NCBI GenBank assembly: GCA_002238865.1
Contig: MPNE01000008.1
Coordinates: forward strand, 1-64,000
Direction of reading: 5' to 3'
DNA from: Gemmatimonadetes bacterium bin94
Lineage (GTDB): Bacteria > Gemmatimonadota > Gemmatimonadetes > Longimicrobiales > Gaopeijiaceae
Length of the DNA: 64,000 bases
Below, in pieces: positions 47,285 through 56,233 of this stretch. The first letter of the stretch is position 1; each line of letters starts with the position of its first letter. The notes below the pieces were generated by a model, which saw only the letters and a program-made list of their open reading frames with translations, did not search any database and was not told the DNA's origin. A program made the translations under genes and the position numbers.

Positions 47285-49000
47285 TCATCGCGAGTCCGGG
47301 CTGGTCAGGAAGTCGAAGTCGCAGCCGCGGTCGGCCTGCGTCACGTGCCTTGCGAAGAGCTGGGCATAGCCCCGCTCGGGTGCTGGTGGCGGATGGTATG
47401 ACTCGTGGCGCGCCGCCATCTCCTCGTCCGAAACCAGGACATCGAGCCGCCGGCCCGTGAAGTCGAGGCGGATGCGATCTCCGTCACGGACCGACGCCAG
47501 CGCGCCACCCGCCGCGGCCTCGGGGGACACGTGGACGACCACGGTGCCGTACGCCGTACCGCTCATTCGGGCATCGGAGATGCGCACCATGTCCGTCACG
47601 CCCGAGCGCGCGAGCTTCCGCGGGATCGGAAGGGACCCCGCTTCGGGCATGCCCGGGCCACCGATCGGGCCGGCCCCGCGCAGGACGAGGACGTGCTCCG
47701 GCGTTACCGGCAGGTCGGGGTCGTCAATGCGGGCCGCGAGGTCGTCGAGCCCCTTGAAGACGAGCGCCGGCCCCTCGTGCTGCAGAAGTCCGGAGCCTGC
47801 CGCCGCGCGCTTCAGGACAGCCCCGTCGGGGGCCAGCGAACCACGGAGCACGGCAAGCGCCTCGCCCGGGGCCACGGGTTCGTCCAAGGGGCGAATGACC
47901 GTCTCGTCCGTCCAATCGGGCCACGAATCGACGACCTCAGCGAGCGTGCGGCCATCGGCGGCCAGCGCCGAGAGGTCGAGACGCGAGCCCAGGCGCCGCA
48001 TGAGGGCGGGAAGTCCACCGGCGCGATGAAAATCCTCCATGAAGCCTCGGCCGACCGGTTTCAGGTCCGCGAGCACCGGCGTCTCGCGACCGATGCGGTC
48101 CACCTCGTCCAGATCGAGGGGCAAACCGGCCCGCCCGGCGATCGCGGCGAGGTGGATCAGCGCATTGGTCGACCCGCCGAGCGCCTGCAGCACCGTAACC
48201 GCGTTCCGCAGCGACGCCGGTGTGATCCGGGACTCCGGGGCCGGCATCCCCGCTCGCGCCACCTCGACCGCTTGCCGACCGGTCCTCTCCCCGAAGCGGA
48301 GCCGCTCGGCGAGCACGGCGGGGATCGAGCTCCCACCGGGAAGGACGAACCCGAAAGTCTCCGCGAGACAGGCCATCGTGCTGGCGGTGCCCATCACCAT
48401 GCAGGTGCCATGTGACGGCATAAGGTGCTCGTGGGCCTCTTCAAGCCGCGTCTCGTCGATCTCCCCGGCCCGCCACGCCGCCCATAGCCTGCGGCAATCC
48501 GTCGACGCGCCGAGCCGCTCTCCCTCATGATTCCCTGCGAGCATCGGCCCCACCGGGGCGACGAAGGCGGGCACTCCGGCGCTCACCGCACCCATGATCT
48601 GCGCGGGCAGCGTCTTGTCACACCCTCCCACCAGGACGGCCGCGTCCAGCGGCAAGGCGCGGAGCATCTCCTCCGTGTCCATCGCCATCAGGTTCCGGAG
48701 CAGCATGCTGCTCGGGAAGGCGAACGACTCGTGCAGCGAGATGGTCGGGAAGGTGAAGGGGAGCCCGCCGGCCATGGTCACGCCCCGCTTGATCGCGGAG
48801 ACCAGCCTGGGAGCGGAAGCGTGGCACGGATTGAAGTCGCTGGCCGTTTGGGCGATACCCACGACGGGACGGTCGATCGCCTCACCGGTGAGGCCCTGAG
48901 CCTGGAGGAAGGCCTTTCGCAGGAAGAGCGCGAACTCTGCGTCGCCGTATCGGGTCAGCCGCCGGGCCAGTCCGCGCGGTCCTTCGCGCTCCCCGCTCAT
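47285..49000 (-). CDS. IlvD/Edd-family sugar-acid dehydratase
   Basis: A 571-residue cytosolic dehydratase (591 if it begins at 49060; the inner Met fits the family length better). IlvD/Edd Fe-S and Mg-binding motifs: DFNPCHA, VGGCDKTLPAQIMGA and SHGTCMVMGTASTMA give three conserved Cys; ALGGSTNALIHLAAIAGRAG follows. The C-terminal VLRGAGPIGGPGMPEAG and SDARMSGTAYGTVVVHVSPE are also typical. The branch containing L-arabonate, xylonate and galactonate dehydratases fits better than dihydroxy-acid dehydratase, because the gene adjoins two GH127 arabinofuranosidase-like enzymes. Exact substrate not proved. Confidence 0.9.
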   Translation of the reverse strand: MSGEREGPRGLARRLTRYGDAEFALFLRKAFLQAQGLTGEAIDRPVVGIAQTASDFNPCHASAPRLVSAIKRGVTMAGGLPFTFPTISLHESFAFPSSMLLRNLMAMDTEEMLRALPLDAAVLVGGCDKTLPAQIMGAVSAGVPAFVAPVGPMLAGNHEGERLGASTDCRRLWAAWRAGEIDETRLEEAHEHLMPSHGTCMVMGTASTMACLAETFGFVLPGGSSIPAVLAERLRFGERTGRQAVEVARAGMPAPESRITPASLRNAVTVLQALGGSTNALIHLAAIAGRAGLPLDLDEVDRIGRETPVLADLKPVGRGFMEDFHRAGGLPALMRRLGSRLDLSALAADGRTLAEVVDSWPDWTDETVIRPLDEPVAPGEALAVLRGSLAPDGAVLKRAAAGSGLLQHEGPALVFKGLDDLAARIDDPDLPVTPEHVLVLRGAGPIGGPGMPEAGSLPIPRKLARSGVTDMVRISDARMSGTAYGTVVVHVSPEAAAGGALASVRDGDRIRLDFTGRRLDVLVSDEEMAARHESYHPPPAPERGYAQLFARHVTQADRGCDFDFLTSPDSR

Positions 49001-49252
49001 GTCGCTGTCCAGGCCGACCGGGTCGGGCAGCCCGTCATTCGATCGTGTACGGCGTCGCATCCCGCCCGACGGCTGCGATCCGCCTCCAGAAGTCGGCGTT
49101 CATCCGGCGCACGATAGGTCTCCTGGCGTGGCTCGACAAGTGTGGGCCGGGACACCCCGGGCGCTTGAGGTCCCCGCGGCAGCAACCGGTTCTTTGACAC
49201 CCGCGTTGTCGGCAATCATTGTGGGAACACGTTTTCCAGATCGGAGCATCTG

Positions 49253-50242
49253 ATGAGTTCTGACCCTTTCCGGGTGTGGGTCCTGGTCGTCGCGTTGGCG
49301 ATGTCCGCGTGTGCCGGTGAGGGTGCCGAGCACGTTCTGCGCCTGGGCCACGACCAGACCGTCGGGCATCCCTATCATCTGGCCGCCGAGCGGTTCGCCA
49401 ACCGGACCGCCGAAGCCACCGGCGGCGCGGTGCGAATCCAGGTCTTCCCCGCAGCCCAGTTGGGGGACTCGCCCGAGCAGATCGAAGGTCTGCGGCTCGG
49501 CACTCTCGATGTCGCGCTGGCGGCCTTCAGCCACGTCAGCCAATTCTGCCCCGAATTCGGCCTGTTCGGCGCCCCCTTCCTCTTTGAGGACGAGGCGCAC
49601 TTCGCCACCGTGTTCGACGAAGAGATCGGCGAGCTCCTGGACGAGGCCTGCCGCGAACGGTACTCCGTGCGGCTGTTGGCGACGCTGACATCCGGATACC
49701 GTGTGCTCTTCAACGGCAGGCGCCCCGTCACGGAGGCGTCCGACCTCGAGGGCCTGACCATACGTGTGATGGGCGGTGAGGCGGACGCTCTGACCTGGCA
49801 GGTCTTCGGCGCGCTTCCGGTGCCGATGCCCTATTCGGAGGTGTACTCGGCGCTGCAGGCCGGGGTCATAGACGGAGCGGAGAACGAACCGATCTCGATC
49901 CTGTCCAACAAGTTCTATGAGGCGGCGCCGTACTTCGCGCCTACGAACCACCTCGTGCTGCCCATGGGGCTGTTCATCTCCCAGCAGGGCCTGGAGGGGC
50001 TGCCGGAGGAGTACCGTCCCATCCTGCGCGAGGAGGCCCGGGAGGCGGCGGTGTGGCAAAGGGATTTCATGCGCGAGCAGAACGCCCGGGCGCTCGCCGA
50101 GATGCAGGAGCGACACGGCGTCCAGGTGTCGAGTATTGGTCAGGGGGAACTGCTCGAGCGGAGCACCGCAATCCAGGACGAGGTCGCCGAGAACCTCGAC
50201 CTTCGGGACCTTCTGGAAATGGTCCGCACCGCGGCGCACTGA
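49253..50242 (+). CDS. TRAP transporter solute-binding protein (DctP family)
   Basis: A 329-residue lipidated DctP protein (lipobox AMSAC, Cys20). The mature part opens VLRLGHDQTVGHPYHLAAERF, and the conserved Arg that binds carboxylates lies in the region EGLTIRVMGGEA. FNGRRPVTEASDLEGL and YSEVYSALQAGVIDGAENE are hallmark DctP segments. It captures an organic acid, often a sugar acid such as a uronate or aldonate, in the periplasm for the two membrane subunits encoded next. The partner dehydratase for sugar acids is divergently encoded upstream, which points to such a ligand (inference). Confidence 0.93.
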   Translation: MSSDPFRVWVLVVALAMSACAGEGAEHVLRLGHDQTVGHPYHLAAERFANRTAEATGGAVRIQVFPAAQLGDSPEQIEGLRLGTLDVALAAFSHVSQFCPEFGLFGAPFLFEDEAHFATVFDEEIGELLDEACRERYSVRLLATLTSGYRVLFNGRRPVTEASDLEGLTIRVMGGEADALTWQVFGALPVPMPYSEVYSALQAGVIDGAENEPISILSNKFYEAAPYFAPTNHLVLPMGLFISQQGLEGLPEEYRPILREEAREAAVWQRDFMREQNARALAEMQERHGVQVSSIGQGELLERSTAIQDEVAENLDLRDLLEMVRTAAH

Positions 50243-50247
50243 CGCCG

Positions 50248-50787
50248 GTGGAGACCCGAGCGAGCGAGACGCGCACCTTCCCGGACCGCCTGGCCGCCGT
50301 GAACAGCATCGTGGCTACCGTGCTGTTCGGGGGACTCACGGTGGTGGTCCTCCTCCAGGTGATCACGCGCTTCGTCCTCCACGCACCGCTGATCTGGTCC
50401 GAGGAGGTCGCGCGCTTCCTCTTCTTCTGGGTCGTGCTGCTGGGAGCCGCCATGAGCGTGAGGAGCCGCCGCCACTTCGTCATCGACGTCACGATGGGGC
50501 GCCGGCGCCGATTCGGTCCGACGGGGCGGTTCCTGTTCGATGTCGTCCCGGACCTTTGCGTGCTCGCCTTCTCCGGGTTTCTCCTCGTGCAGGGGATCGC
50601 CTACGCCGAGGTCGGGCTCCTCCGCGTCGCCACGAACTCCGGGATCAACATGGTCTACGTGTATGCGGCGATTCCGGCATTCGCTGCCCTTTCGGTCGTC
50701 TATTCCGTCTCGAACCTCCTGCTCGACTACGCCGCATTCTCGAGTGGAGAGGCCCCCGAACCGCGACCGCCGCCGGGCGCCGAATGA
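50248..50787 (+). CDS. TRAP transporter small permease (DctQ family)
   Basis: A 179-residue membrane protein with four helices, beginning at GTG 50248 five bases after the DctP stop; a longer open frame upstream only shadows that gene. The DctQ pattern is visible: LLQVITRFVLHAPLIWSEEVARFLFFWVVLLG and RSRRHFVIDV. It links the binding protein to the large permease. The stop overlaps the start of the DctM gene in an ATGA. Confidence 0.92.
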   Translation: METRASETRTFPDRLAAVNSIVATVLFGGLTVVVLLQVITRFVLHAPLIWSEEVARFLFFWVVLLGAAMSVRSRRHFVIDVTMGRRRRFGPTGRFLFDVVPDLCVLAFSGFLLVQGIAYAEVGLLRVATNSGINMVYVYAAIPAFAALSVVYSVSNLLLDYAAFSSGEAPEPRPPPGAE

Positions 50788-52091
50788 TCCTCTGGCTCCT
50801 GTTCGGGTCGTTCGCGGCGCTGTGCCTGCTACGCGTCCCGATCGCGTTCGCGATGCTGATCTCATCGACGCTCGCCATCGGGGTGCAGGGCGACGTGCCG
50901 CTTTCCATCGTGCCCCAGCGCATCTGGGTGGGTCTCAACAACTTTCCCCTCCTGGCGGTGCCGTTCTTCCTCTTCGTCGGCCAGGCCATGAACGATACCG
51001 GCACATCGGCCCGGCTCATCGACTTCACCCGCTCGCTGGTCGGTCACCTGCGCGGGGGTCTGGCCCACGTGAACGTGGGGGTCTCGATGATCTTCGCCGG
51101 CATCTCGGGCGTCTCCTCCGCGGACACGATGGGTGTCGGCTCGGTCATGATCCCCGCGATGAAGCGCGAGGGATACCCGGGCGGCTTCGCGGTGGGCGTG
51201 ACGGCTGCCTCCTCGACGCTGGGCAACATCATCCCGCCCAGCCTCATGATGATCATCTACTCCGCCACCGCCGGCGTCTCCGTCGGGGCCATGTTCCTCG
51301 CGGGCATCGTCCCCGGCATCCTGATCGGCATGAGCCAGATGACCTGGTCGTGGCGGGTCGCCCGCCGTCACGGAATCGGCGAGACCGCTGTCTTCTCCGC
51401 GCGCCGGATGCTCTCCACCAGCCGGTCCGCCTGGCTCGCACTCCTGATCCCGGTCATCGTCATCGGCGGCATCATGGGCGGCGTCTTCACGGCCACGGAG
51501 GCCTCGGTCGTGGCCGTGGTCTACCTGCTGATCCTCGCCATCCCCGATCGGCGGTTCGGCCTCCGGCGCCTCTTCCGGCTCTCGGAGGACAGCATCGGTC
51601 TCTTCTCGCTCTCGCTGCTGTGCGTAGCCGCCGCTTCCCTGTGGGGATGGATACTCGCCTTCTACTCCGTGCCGCAGGGCGTCGTGAATTGGCTCGACGG
51701 CGCCGGCCTGCTGGTCTCGCGCTACTCCATCTTCGTCTTCGTCATCCTCATCTTCCTCGTCGTCGGCGCGTTCATGGACGCGATCCCCGCGATCATCATC
51801 CTGCAGCCGATCATCGGCGAGATCGGAGCCGCCGGCGGCATCGATCCCTACCACATGGGGATCGTCGTCGTCCTCACCCTGGCGATCGGCCTCATCACGC
51901 CGCCGTACGGTCTCTGCCTGCTGATCGCCTCGGACCTGGGCCGGATCTCGGTCGCTTCCGCCATGCGCGCGCTCGTGCCCTTCTACCTGATCTCGCTGGG
52001 CGTTCTCGCGGTGGCGGTGCTGCTCCCCGAGCTGATCCTCTGGATCCCGAGGGAGGCCATGCCGGGCGTCGTCGGGGGAATGGCCCCGTGA
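50784..52091 (+). CDS. TRAP transporter large permease (DctM family)
   Basis: A 435-residue inner-membrane protein with about 12 helices and the family signatures NFPLLAVPFFLFVGQAMNDTG, FAGISGVSSADTMGVGSVMIP, AASSTLGNIIPPSLMMIIY and GAFMDAIPAIIILQPI. It imports the substrate with Na+ or H+. The start at 50784 overlaps the DctQ stop by 4 bp and its own end overlaps the next gene's GTG, so the genes from 49253 to 54828 form one tight operon. Confidence 0.94.
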   Translation: MILWLLFGSFAALCLLRVPIAFAMLISSTLAIGVQGDVPLSIVPQRIWVGLNNFPLLAVPFFLFVGQAMNDTGTSARLIDFTRSLVGHLRGGLAHVNVGVSMIFAGISGVSSADTMGVGSVMIPAMKREGYPGGFAVGVTAASSTLGNIIPPSLMMIIYSATAGVSVGAMFLAGIVPGILIGMSQMTWSWRVARRHGIGETAVFSARRMLSTSRSAWLALLIPVIVIGGIMGGVFTATEASVVAVVYLLILAIPDRRFGLRRLFRLSEDSIGLFSLSLLCVAAASLWGWILAFYSVPQGVVNWLDGAGLLVSRYSIFVFVILIFLVVGAFMDAIPAIIILQPIIGEIGAAGGIDPYHMGIVVVLTLAIGLITPPYGLCLLIASDLGRISVASAMRALVPFYLISLGVLAVAVLLPELILWIPREAMPGVVGGMAP

Positions 52092-53095
52092 GCGACGAGC
52101 CGATCCGCGTCGGGTTGGCCGGGGCCGGATGGGTCGCCGAGCACCACATGGACGCGTGGAAGACGCTGAAGGATCGCGCCACCGTTGTCGCCGTGGCCGA
52201 TCCGCGCGGCCAGGCGGCCGAGGAACGGGCGGCGAGGTACGGCATTTCGGCCGTCTACACATCGGTTGAGCGGATGTTCGACGAGACCGGGCTCGATGTG
52301 GTGGACGTCGCGGCGCCCCGGGAGCAACACGTTCCCATCTGTCGCAAGGCGGCCGCCCGCGGGCTCGCCGTCCTCTGCCAGAAGCCGTTGGCACCCACCT
52401 TCGAGGAGGCGCGCGACCTGGTGGACGAGATCGGTGGGCGCATTCGCCTGATGGTGCACGAGAACTGGCGGTTCAGGCCGCACTACAGGCGGATCCGCTC
52501 CTGGATCGACGATGGGCGCGTCGGCGCAGTGCACACGGCCAGGCTCGAGGTCCTGACCTCCGGGCTGCTGCCCGATGAGCACGGCGCCCTGCCGGCCCTG
52601 GTGCGCCAGCCCATGTTGGCCGGTCTGGAGCGGATGCTGCTGATGGAGGTGATGATCCACCATGTGGATGTGCTCCGCTTCCTCCTCGGTCCGCTGGTTC
52701 TCGAGGGTGCGCGTCTCGGCAAGCGGTGCACGAAGATCCGCGGCGAGGACCAGGCCACACTCCTTCTCCGTGGCCCCGGCGGAGCCATCGTGTCGCTGAT
52801 TGGGGACTTCATGGCGCACGGCCGTCCCCCAGCGCTGTCGGATCGGCTGGAGATCCGGGGAACGGATGGCGCCGTGACCCTGCGCGGCACGGAGTTGCAG
52901 CTTTCGGGACCCTGCCAGGAGTTGCTGACCCTCGACCTCGCGGCCGACTACAAGGCGTCCTACCTTGGAGCGATCTCCCACTTCCTCGACCGGCTGGCGG
53001 ATGGTGACATGTTCGAGACCTCACCCACGGACAACCTCGAGACCCTCGCGATCGTCGAGGCGGCCTACCGCATGAGCGGTGAGACCGGCGGCTGA
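52088..53095 (+). CDS. Gfo/Idh/MocA family oxidoreductase
   Basis: A 335-residue cytosolic NAD(P)-dependent oxidoreductase beginning at a GTG that overlaps the DctM stop. RVGLAGAGWVAEHHMDAW is the Rossmann nucleotide loop, VLCQKPLAPTFEEA carries the conserved catalytic-site Lys in CQKP, and MVHENWRFRPHYR and MIHHVDVLRFLLG form the C-terminal domain with the HxxD His. No signal peptide. Its tight link to the TRAP genes suggests it oxidises or reduces the imported sugar-derived compound. The stop lies in the first copy of a 46-bp tandem duplication. Confidence 0.92.
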   Translation: MSDEPIRVGLAGAGWVAEHHMDAWKTLKDRATVVAVADPRGQAAEERAARYGISAVYTSVERMFDETGLDVVDVAAPREQHVPICRKAAARGLAVLCQKPLAPTFEEARDLVDEIGGRIRLMVHENWRFRPHYRRIRSWIDDGRVGAVHTARLEVLTSGLLPDEHGALPALVRQPMLAGLERMLLMEVMIHHVDVLRFLLGPLVLEGARLGKRCTKIRGEDQATLLLRGPGGAIVSLIGDFMAHGRPPALSDRLEIRGTDGAVTLRGTELQLSGPCQELLTLDLAADYKASYLGAISHFLDRLADGDMFETSPTDNLETLAIVEAAYRMSGETGG

Positions 53096-53185
53096 GGCCA
53101 TGGACCGCCGGGAGTTCGTCCGCCGGGTCTCCGCCGGCTGAGGCCATGGACCGCCGGGAGTTCGTCCGCCGGGTCTCCGCCGGCT
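53089..53185. repeat. 46-bp tandem duplication at the oxidoreductase-sulfatase junction
   Basis: Two exact copies of a 46-bp unit start at 53089 and 53135, with five more matching bases after the second. Each unit contains TGA-GGCC-ATG, a stop and a start four bases apart. Copy 1 ends the oxidoreductase gene and starts a 13-codon mini frame (53100-53141, encoding MDRREFVRRVSAG then TGA); the stop of that frame lies four bases before the true sulfatase start. Confidence 0.95.
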
Positions 53186-54828
53186 CGGCCGCGCTCGCGG
53201 GCCCCTCCGTGCTTGGAAGCCTGGCCGGTTGCGGACAACCTTCCCTTCAAGACATCCAGAGGCCCAACGTCGTCCTGATCTACGCAGACGACCTGGGCTA
53301 TTCCGACATCGGCTGCTACGGCGGAGAGCTGCGCACCCCCAACATCGACTTCCTGGGGCTGGGCGGGCTGCGCTTCACCAACTTCATCAACGCGGCCCGC
53401 TGCTGCCCCTCCAGGGCGTGCATTCTCACCGGTCTCTACCCGCACCAGGCCGGGGTCGGCGGGATGATGAACGACCGCGGCGTGCCAGGCTACCGGGGAG
53501 ATCTCAGCCGCGACAGCGTCACGCTGGCAGAGGTGTTGAAGGATGCCGGCTACGGGACGTACGCCACCGGCAAGTGGCACGTCACGCGCTTCATCGAGGC
53601 TGACGGGCCGAAGCACAACTGGCCGCTTCAGCGCGGGTTCGACCGCTACTTCGGAACGATCACGGGTGCGGGCAGCTACTTCGAACCCCAGACGCTGACC
53701 CTGGACAACGACCCCGTCGAGGAGCTGGGCGAAGGGTTCTACTACACCGACGCCATCGGTGACCGTTCGGTGCGGTTCCTCGAAGACCACCTGGACCGGA
53801 CCCCCGGCGCACCGTTCTTCCTGTACCAGTCGTTCACGGCGCCCCACTGGCCGCTCCACGCTCCCGAGGAGGACATCGCCCTGGCAAGGGGGCGTTTCGA
53901 CGCCGGCTGGGACCGTCTGCGGCAGGAGCGTCACGAGCGGATGCTGGCGTCGTCGATCGTCGACCCCCGCTGGGCGCTGCCGGAGCGGGAGGCCGGGGCG
54001 CCCCCCTGGGAGGAGGCGGAGAACCGGGCCTGGCATCTCCGCCGCATGGAGGTCTACGCGGCACAGGTCGAGTCGATGGACCGGGCGATCGGGCGGCTGC
54101 TCGAGATGCTGCGGCGGCGGGGTGTGCTGGACGACACGCTGATCCTGTTCCTCTCCGACAACGGCGGGTGCGCGGAGGAGATCAACACGCCGGGCTGGTA
54201 CGACTACATCCTCCGCGGAGGCGAGCGCGTGAGCCGGGAGTTCACGCTGGACGGCAGGCCGATCCAGGTGGGCAACGACCCGGCCGCAATGCCCGGCCCC
54301 GACGACACGTACCAGAGCTACGGCCTGCCGTGGGCCAACGTCTCGAACACACCCTTCCGGCTCTACAAGGCCCTGACTCACACCGGCGGCGTCGCGACGC
54401 CGCTGATCGCCCACTGGCCGGCGGGCATTCCCGCCGCGGGCGAACGGAGGGACCAGCCGGGCCATCTCATCGACATCATGCCAACGCTCGTGGAGCTCGC
54501 CGGGACCGACTATCCCACCGACAACGCCGGCGAAGAGATCCAACCCATGGAAGGCGTGAGCCTGGTGCCGGTGTTTGCGGACGACCGGCCCCTGGACCGG
54601 GGCGCGATCTACGTCGAGCACGAAGGGAGCCGGGCCGCAATGGAAGGCAGCTGGAAGGCGGTGGCGCGGGGGAGCGCCGGCCCGTGGGAACTGTACGACA
54701 CGCAGCTCGACCGGACCGAGACGCGGGATCTGGCTGCGAGCCAACCCGGTGAGTTGGCTCGGCTGACGGCGATGTGGGAGGACTGGGCGAATCGGGTGCG
54801 GGTGTTTCCGCGGCCGGGCGCCGGTTAG
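53146..54828 (+). CDS. sulfatase (arylsulfatase A-like)
   Basis: A 560-residue exported sulfatase. A Tat-like start (MDRREFVRRVSAGSAALAG) with a possible lipobox at LAGC leads to RPNVVLIYADDLGYSDIG, the N-terminal metal-binding Asp pair. The formylglycine site is C-C-P-S-R (Cys86 to Arg90), followed by ACILTG. FLYQSFTAPHWPLHAPEED and LFLSDNGGCAEEI are further conserved segments. It would remove sulfate esters from a glycan or similar compound in the periplasm, using a Cys-derived formylglycine. It closes the TRAP operon. A truncated relic of its last 100 codons lies at 57719. Confidence 0.93.
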   Translation: MDRREFVRRVSAGSAALAGPSVLGSLAGCGQPSLQDIQRPNVVLIYADDLGYSDIGCYGGELRTPNIDFLGLGGLRFTNFINAARCCPSRACILTGLYPHQAGVGGMMNDRGVPGYRGDLSRDSVTLAEVLKDAGYGTYATGKWHVTRFIEADGPKHNWPLQRGFDRYFGTITGAGSYFEPQTLTLDNDPVEELGEGFYYTDAIGDRSVRFLEDHLDRTPGAPFFLYQSFTAPHWPLHAPEEDIALARGRFDAGWDRLRQERHERMLASSIVDPRWALPEREAGAPPWEEAENRAWHLRRMEVYAAQVESMDRAIGRLLEMLRRRGVLDDTLILFLSDNGGCAEEINTPGWYDYILRGGERVSREFTLDGRPIQVGNDPAAMPGPDDTYQSYGLPWANVSNTPFRLYKALTHTGGVATPLIAHWPAGIPAAGERRDQPGHLIDIMPTLVELAGTDYPTDNAGEEIQPMEGVSLVPVFADDRPLDRGAIYVEHEGSRAAMEGSWKAVARGSAGPWELYDTQLDRTETRDLAASQPGELARLTAMWEDWANRVRVFPRPGAG

Positions 54829-54934
54829 GCCGCGCGGGACGGCGGGCTGGACCTCCTCTGCCTTACGCCGCGCGCTTCCATGCGTCCCCAAGCCACGACT
54901 ACGTCAGACAAAGTGTTGATCCCCAGGGGGCAGG

Positions 54935-56233
54935 CTACCTAACGATATCCAGCCGGACCACATAATCTACGCCCAAGCGGTCGGTATCGATCCCGTAGAT
55001 GGAATGGTCCGTAATCGATTCTATCTCCATGGTAGCCGCCCGTAGGCCGACAGGCATTTCCGGCTGTCCCACGTAGCGCCCATCCGGTCCAAAAACATCA
55101 AATCCGCTTACGCCATCGGCAAGAGTCCGGCGGACCCACAAATAGCCATCCGTCGATACATGGAAATCGACGAAGGGCGGATACTGGCGCGGGATTATCC
55201 CGAGTCCAATACTCGCGGGCAAGACATCTCCTGTCATGTACTGTTGCCGAAACGACTCCAGTGCGGCGATCCGAATCGAGTCGGGAATGTCGGTCGCACG
55301 ATATCGACGGCGAATCGTGAGAGTTGCGCGGCCCATGTCAAGCCCGATTCGGCGAATGTCATAGTGCCCATCCTCACCGCTGCTGTCGCCAAGCCAGAGA
55401 TCGAGGTCTGAGCCGAGAACCATCCAGGGAAGGGCTACAAACGGAGGCGGCACCTGCATGGTGCCGCTCCCCTCGCCGGACTCAATGGAAACCATTTGTG
55501 GCATCCGCGGTTGTGGTAGCGGGAAACTTCGGTCTTTGGCGCGCAGCCTGCCATCAATGCGCTCGTAGAACTTGATGACATCCTCGTCCAGAACTGCGAG
55601 AAGCCCTTGCCGAGTCCACGCACGTGGCGAGTTGCCGACGGTGGAGACGACCGCATGGCCTTCGATTCTCGTTCCCGCAGTGTCGAAAACCTCCCACCTC
55701 CGAAGTGCAAGATCCTCCACCCAGATCTGACCTCCGGGACCGCGGAAAGCATCGCCGATTCGTCGGAATTCCGATGGACCCTCACCCCGGCGTCCAATGG
55801 CGCGAACAAACGTGCCGTCTCCTTCGAACACCCTCAACTCGCTCGCCAACGCGTCAACCACCCACATCCGGTTCAAGTCGTCCACCACGACGGATCTGAC
55901 GTCTCCAAACTGCTGAGGTCCGTCTCCCTCAACCATCCCAATCCGTACGCTCTCAACGACCTTCCACCTGGACCCTGCATCAGGACTCCACGCCCCAGAC
56001 GATGAGTTGATCACAAGGATCGAGCCGTCCGAGAGAGTGTCCGCCAGTGTCGCTTCGGAGTGAAGTGGCGGATCCGCGGCACAAGCAGCAGATGCAATGC
56101 AGATACCGAAGAGCCTGATAGCCAATCTGTCCCGGCGGCAACGGAAACGGGCGGAGGCAACGCGGAGGCGGCTGGAGGCGCCGTTGTGCAAACAAACCCT
56201 ACCGTACTCAAATAACACCCGCCCAGGATTCAC
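54935..56233 (-). CDS. 6-bladed beta-propeller lipoprotein (cassette 2)
   Basis: A 432-residue lipoprotein with an unusually long, Arg-rich N terminus before the hydrophobic segment and lipobox (LFGICIASAAC, about Cys51). The propeller has the hallmark run AIGRRGEGPSEFRRIG at about 140-155, nearly the same as SLGRRGEGPGEF in the cassette 1 protein at 24262, and later blades such as VFGPDGRYVGQPEMPV. Its start overlaps the end of the DsbA-like gene in an ATGA. Here the order is peptide, thioredoxin, propeller, the reverse of cassette 1 for the last two genes. Function unknown. Confidence 0.86.
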   Translation of the reverse strand: MNPGRVLFEYGRVCLHNGASSRLRVASARFRCRRDRLAIRLFGICIASAACAADPPLHSEATLADTLSDGSILVINSSSGAWSPDAGSRWKVVESVRIGMVEGDGPQQFGDVRSVVVDDLNRMWVVDALASELRVFEGDGTFVRAIGRRGEGPSEFRRIGDAFRGPGGQIWVEDLALRRWEVFDTAGTRIEGHAVVSTVGNSPRAWTRQGLLAVLDEDVIKFYERIDGRLRAKDRSFPLPQPRMPQMVSIESGEGSGTMQVPPPFVALPWMVLGSDLDLWLGDSSGEDGHYDIRRIGLDMGRATLTIRRRYRATDIPDSIRIAALESFRQQYMTGDVLPASIGLGIIPRQYPPFVDFHVSTDGYLWVRRTLADGVSGFDVFGPDGRYVGQPEMPVGLRAATMEIESITDHSIYGIDTDRLGVDYVVRLDIVR

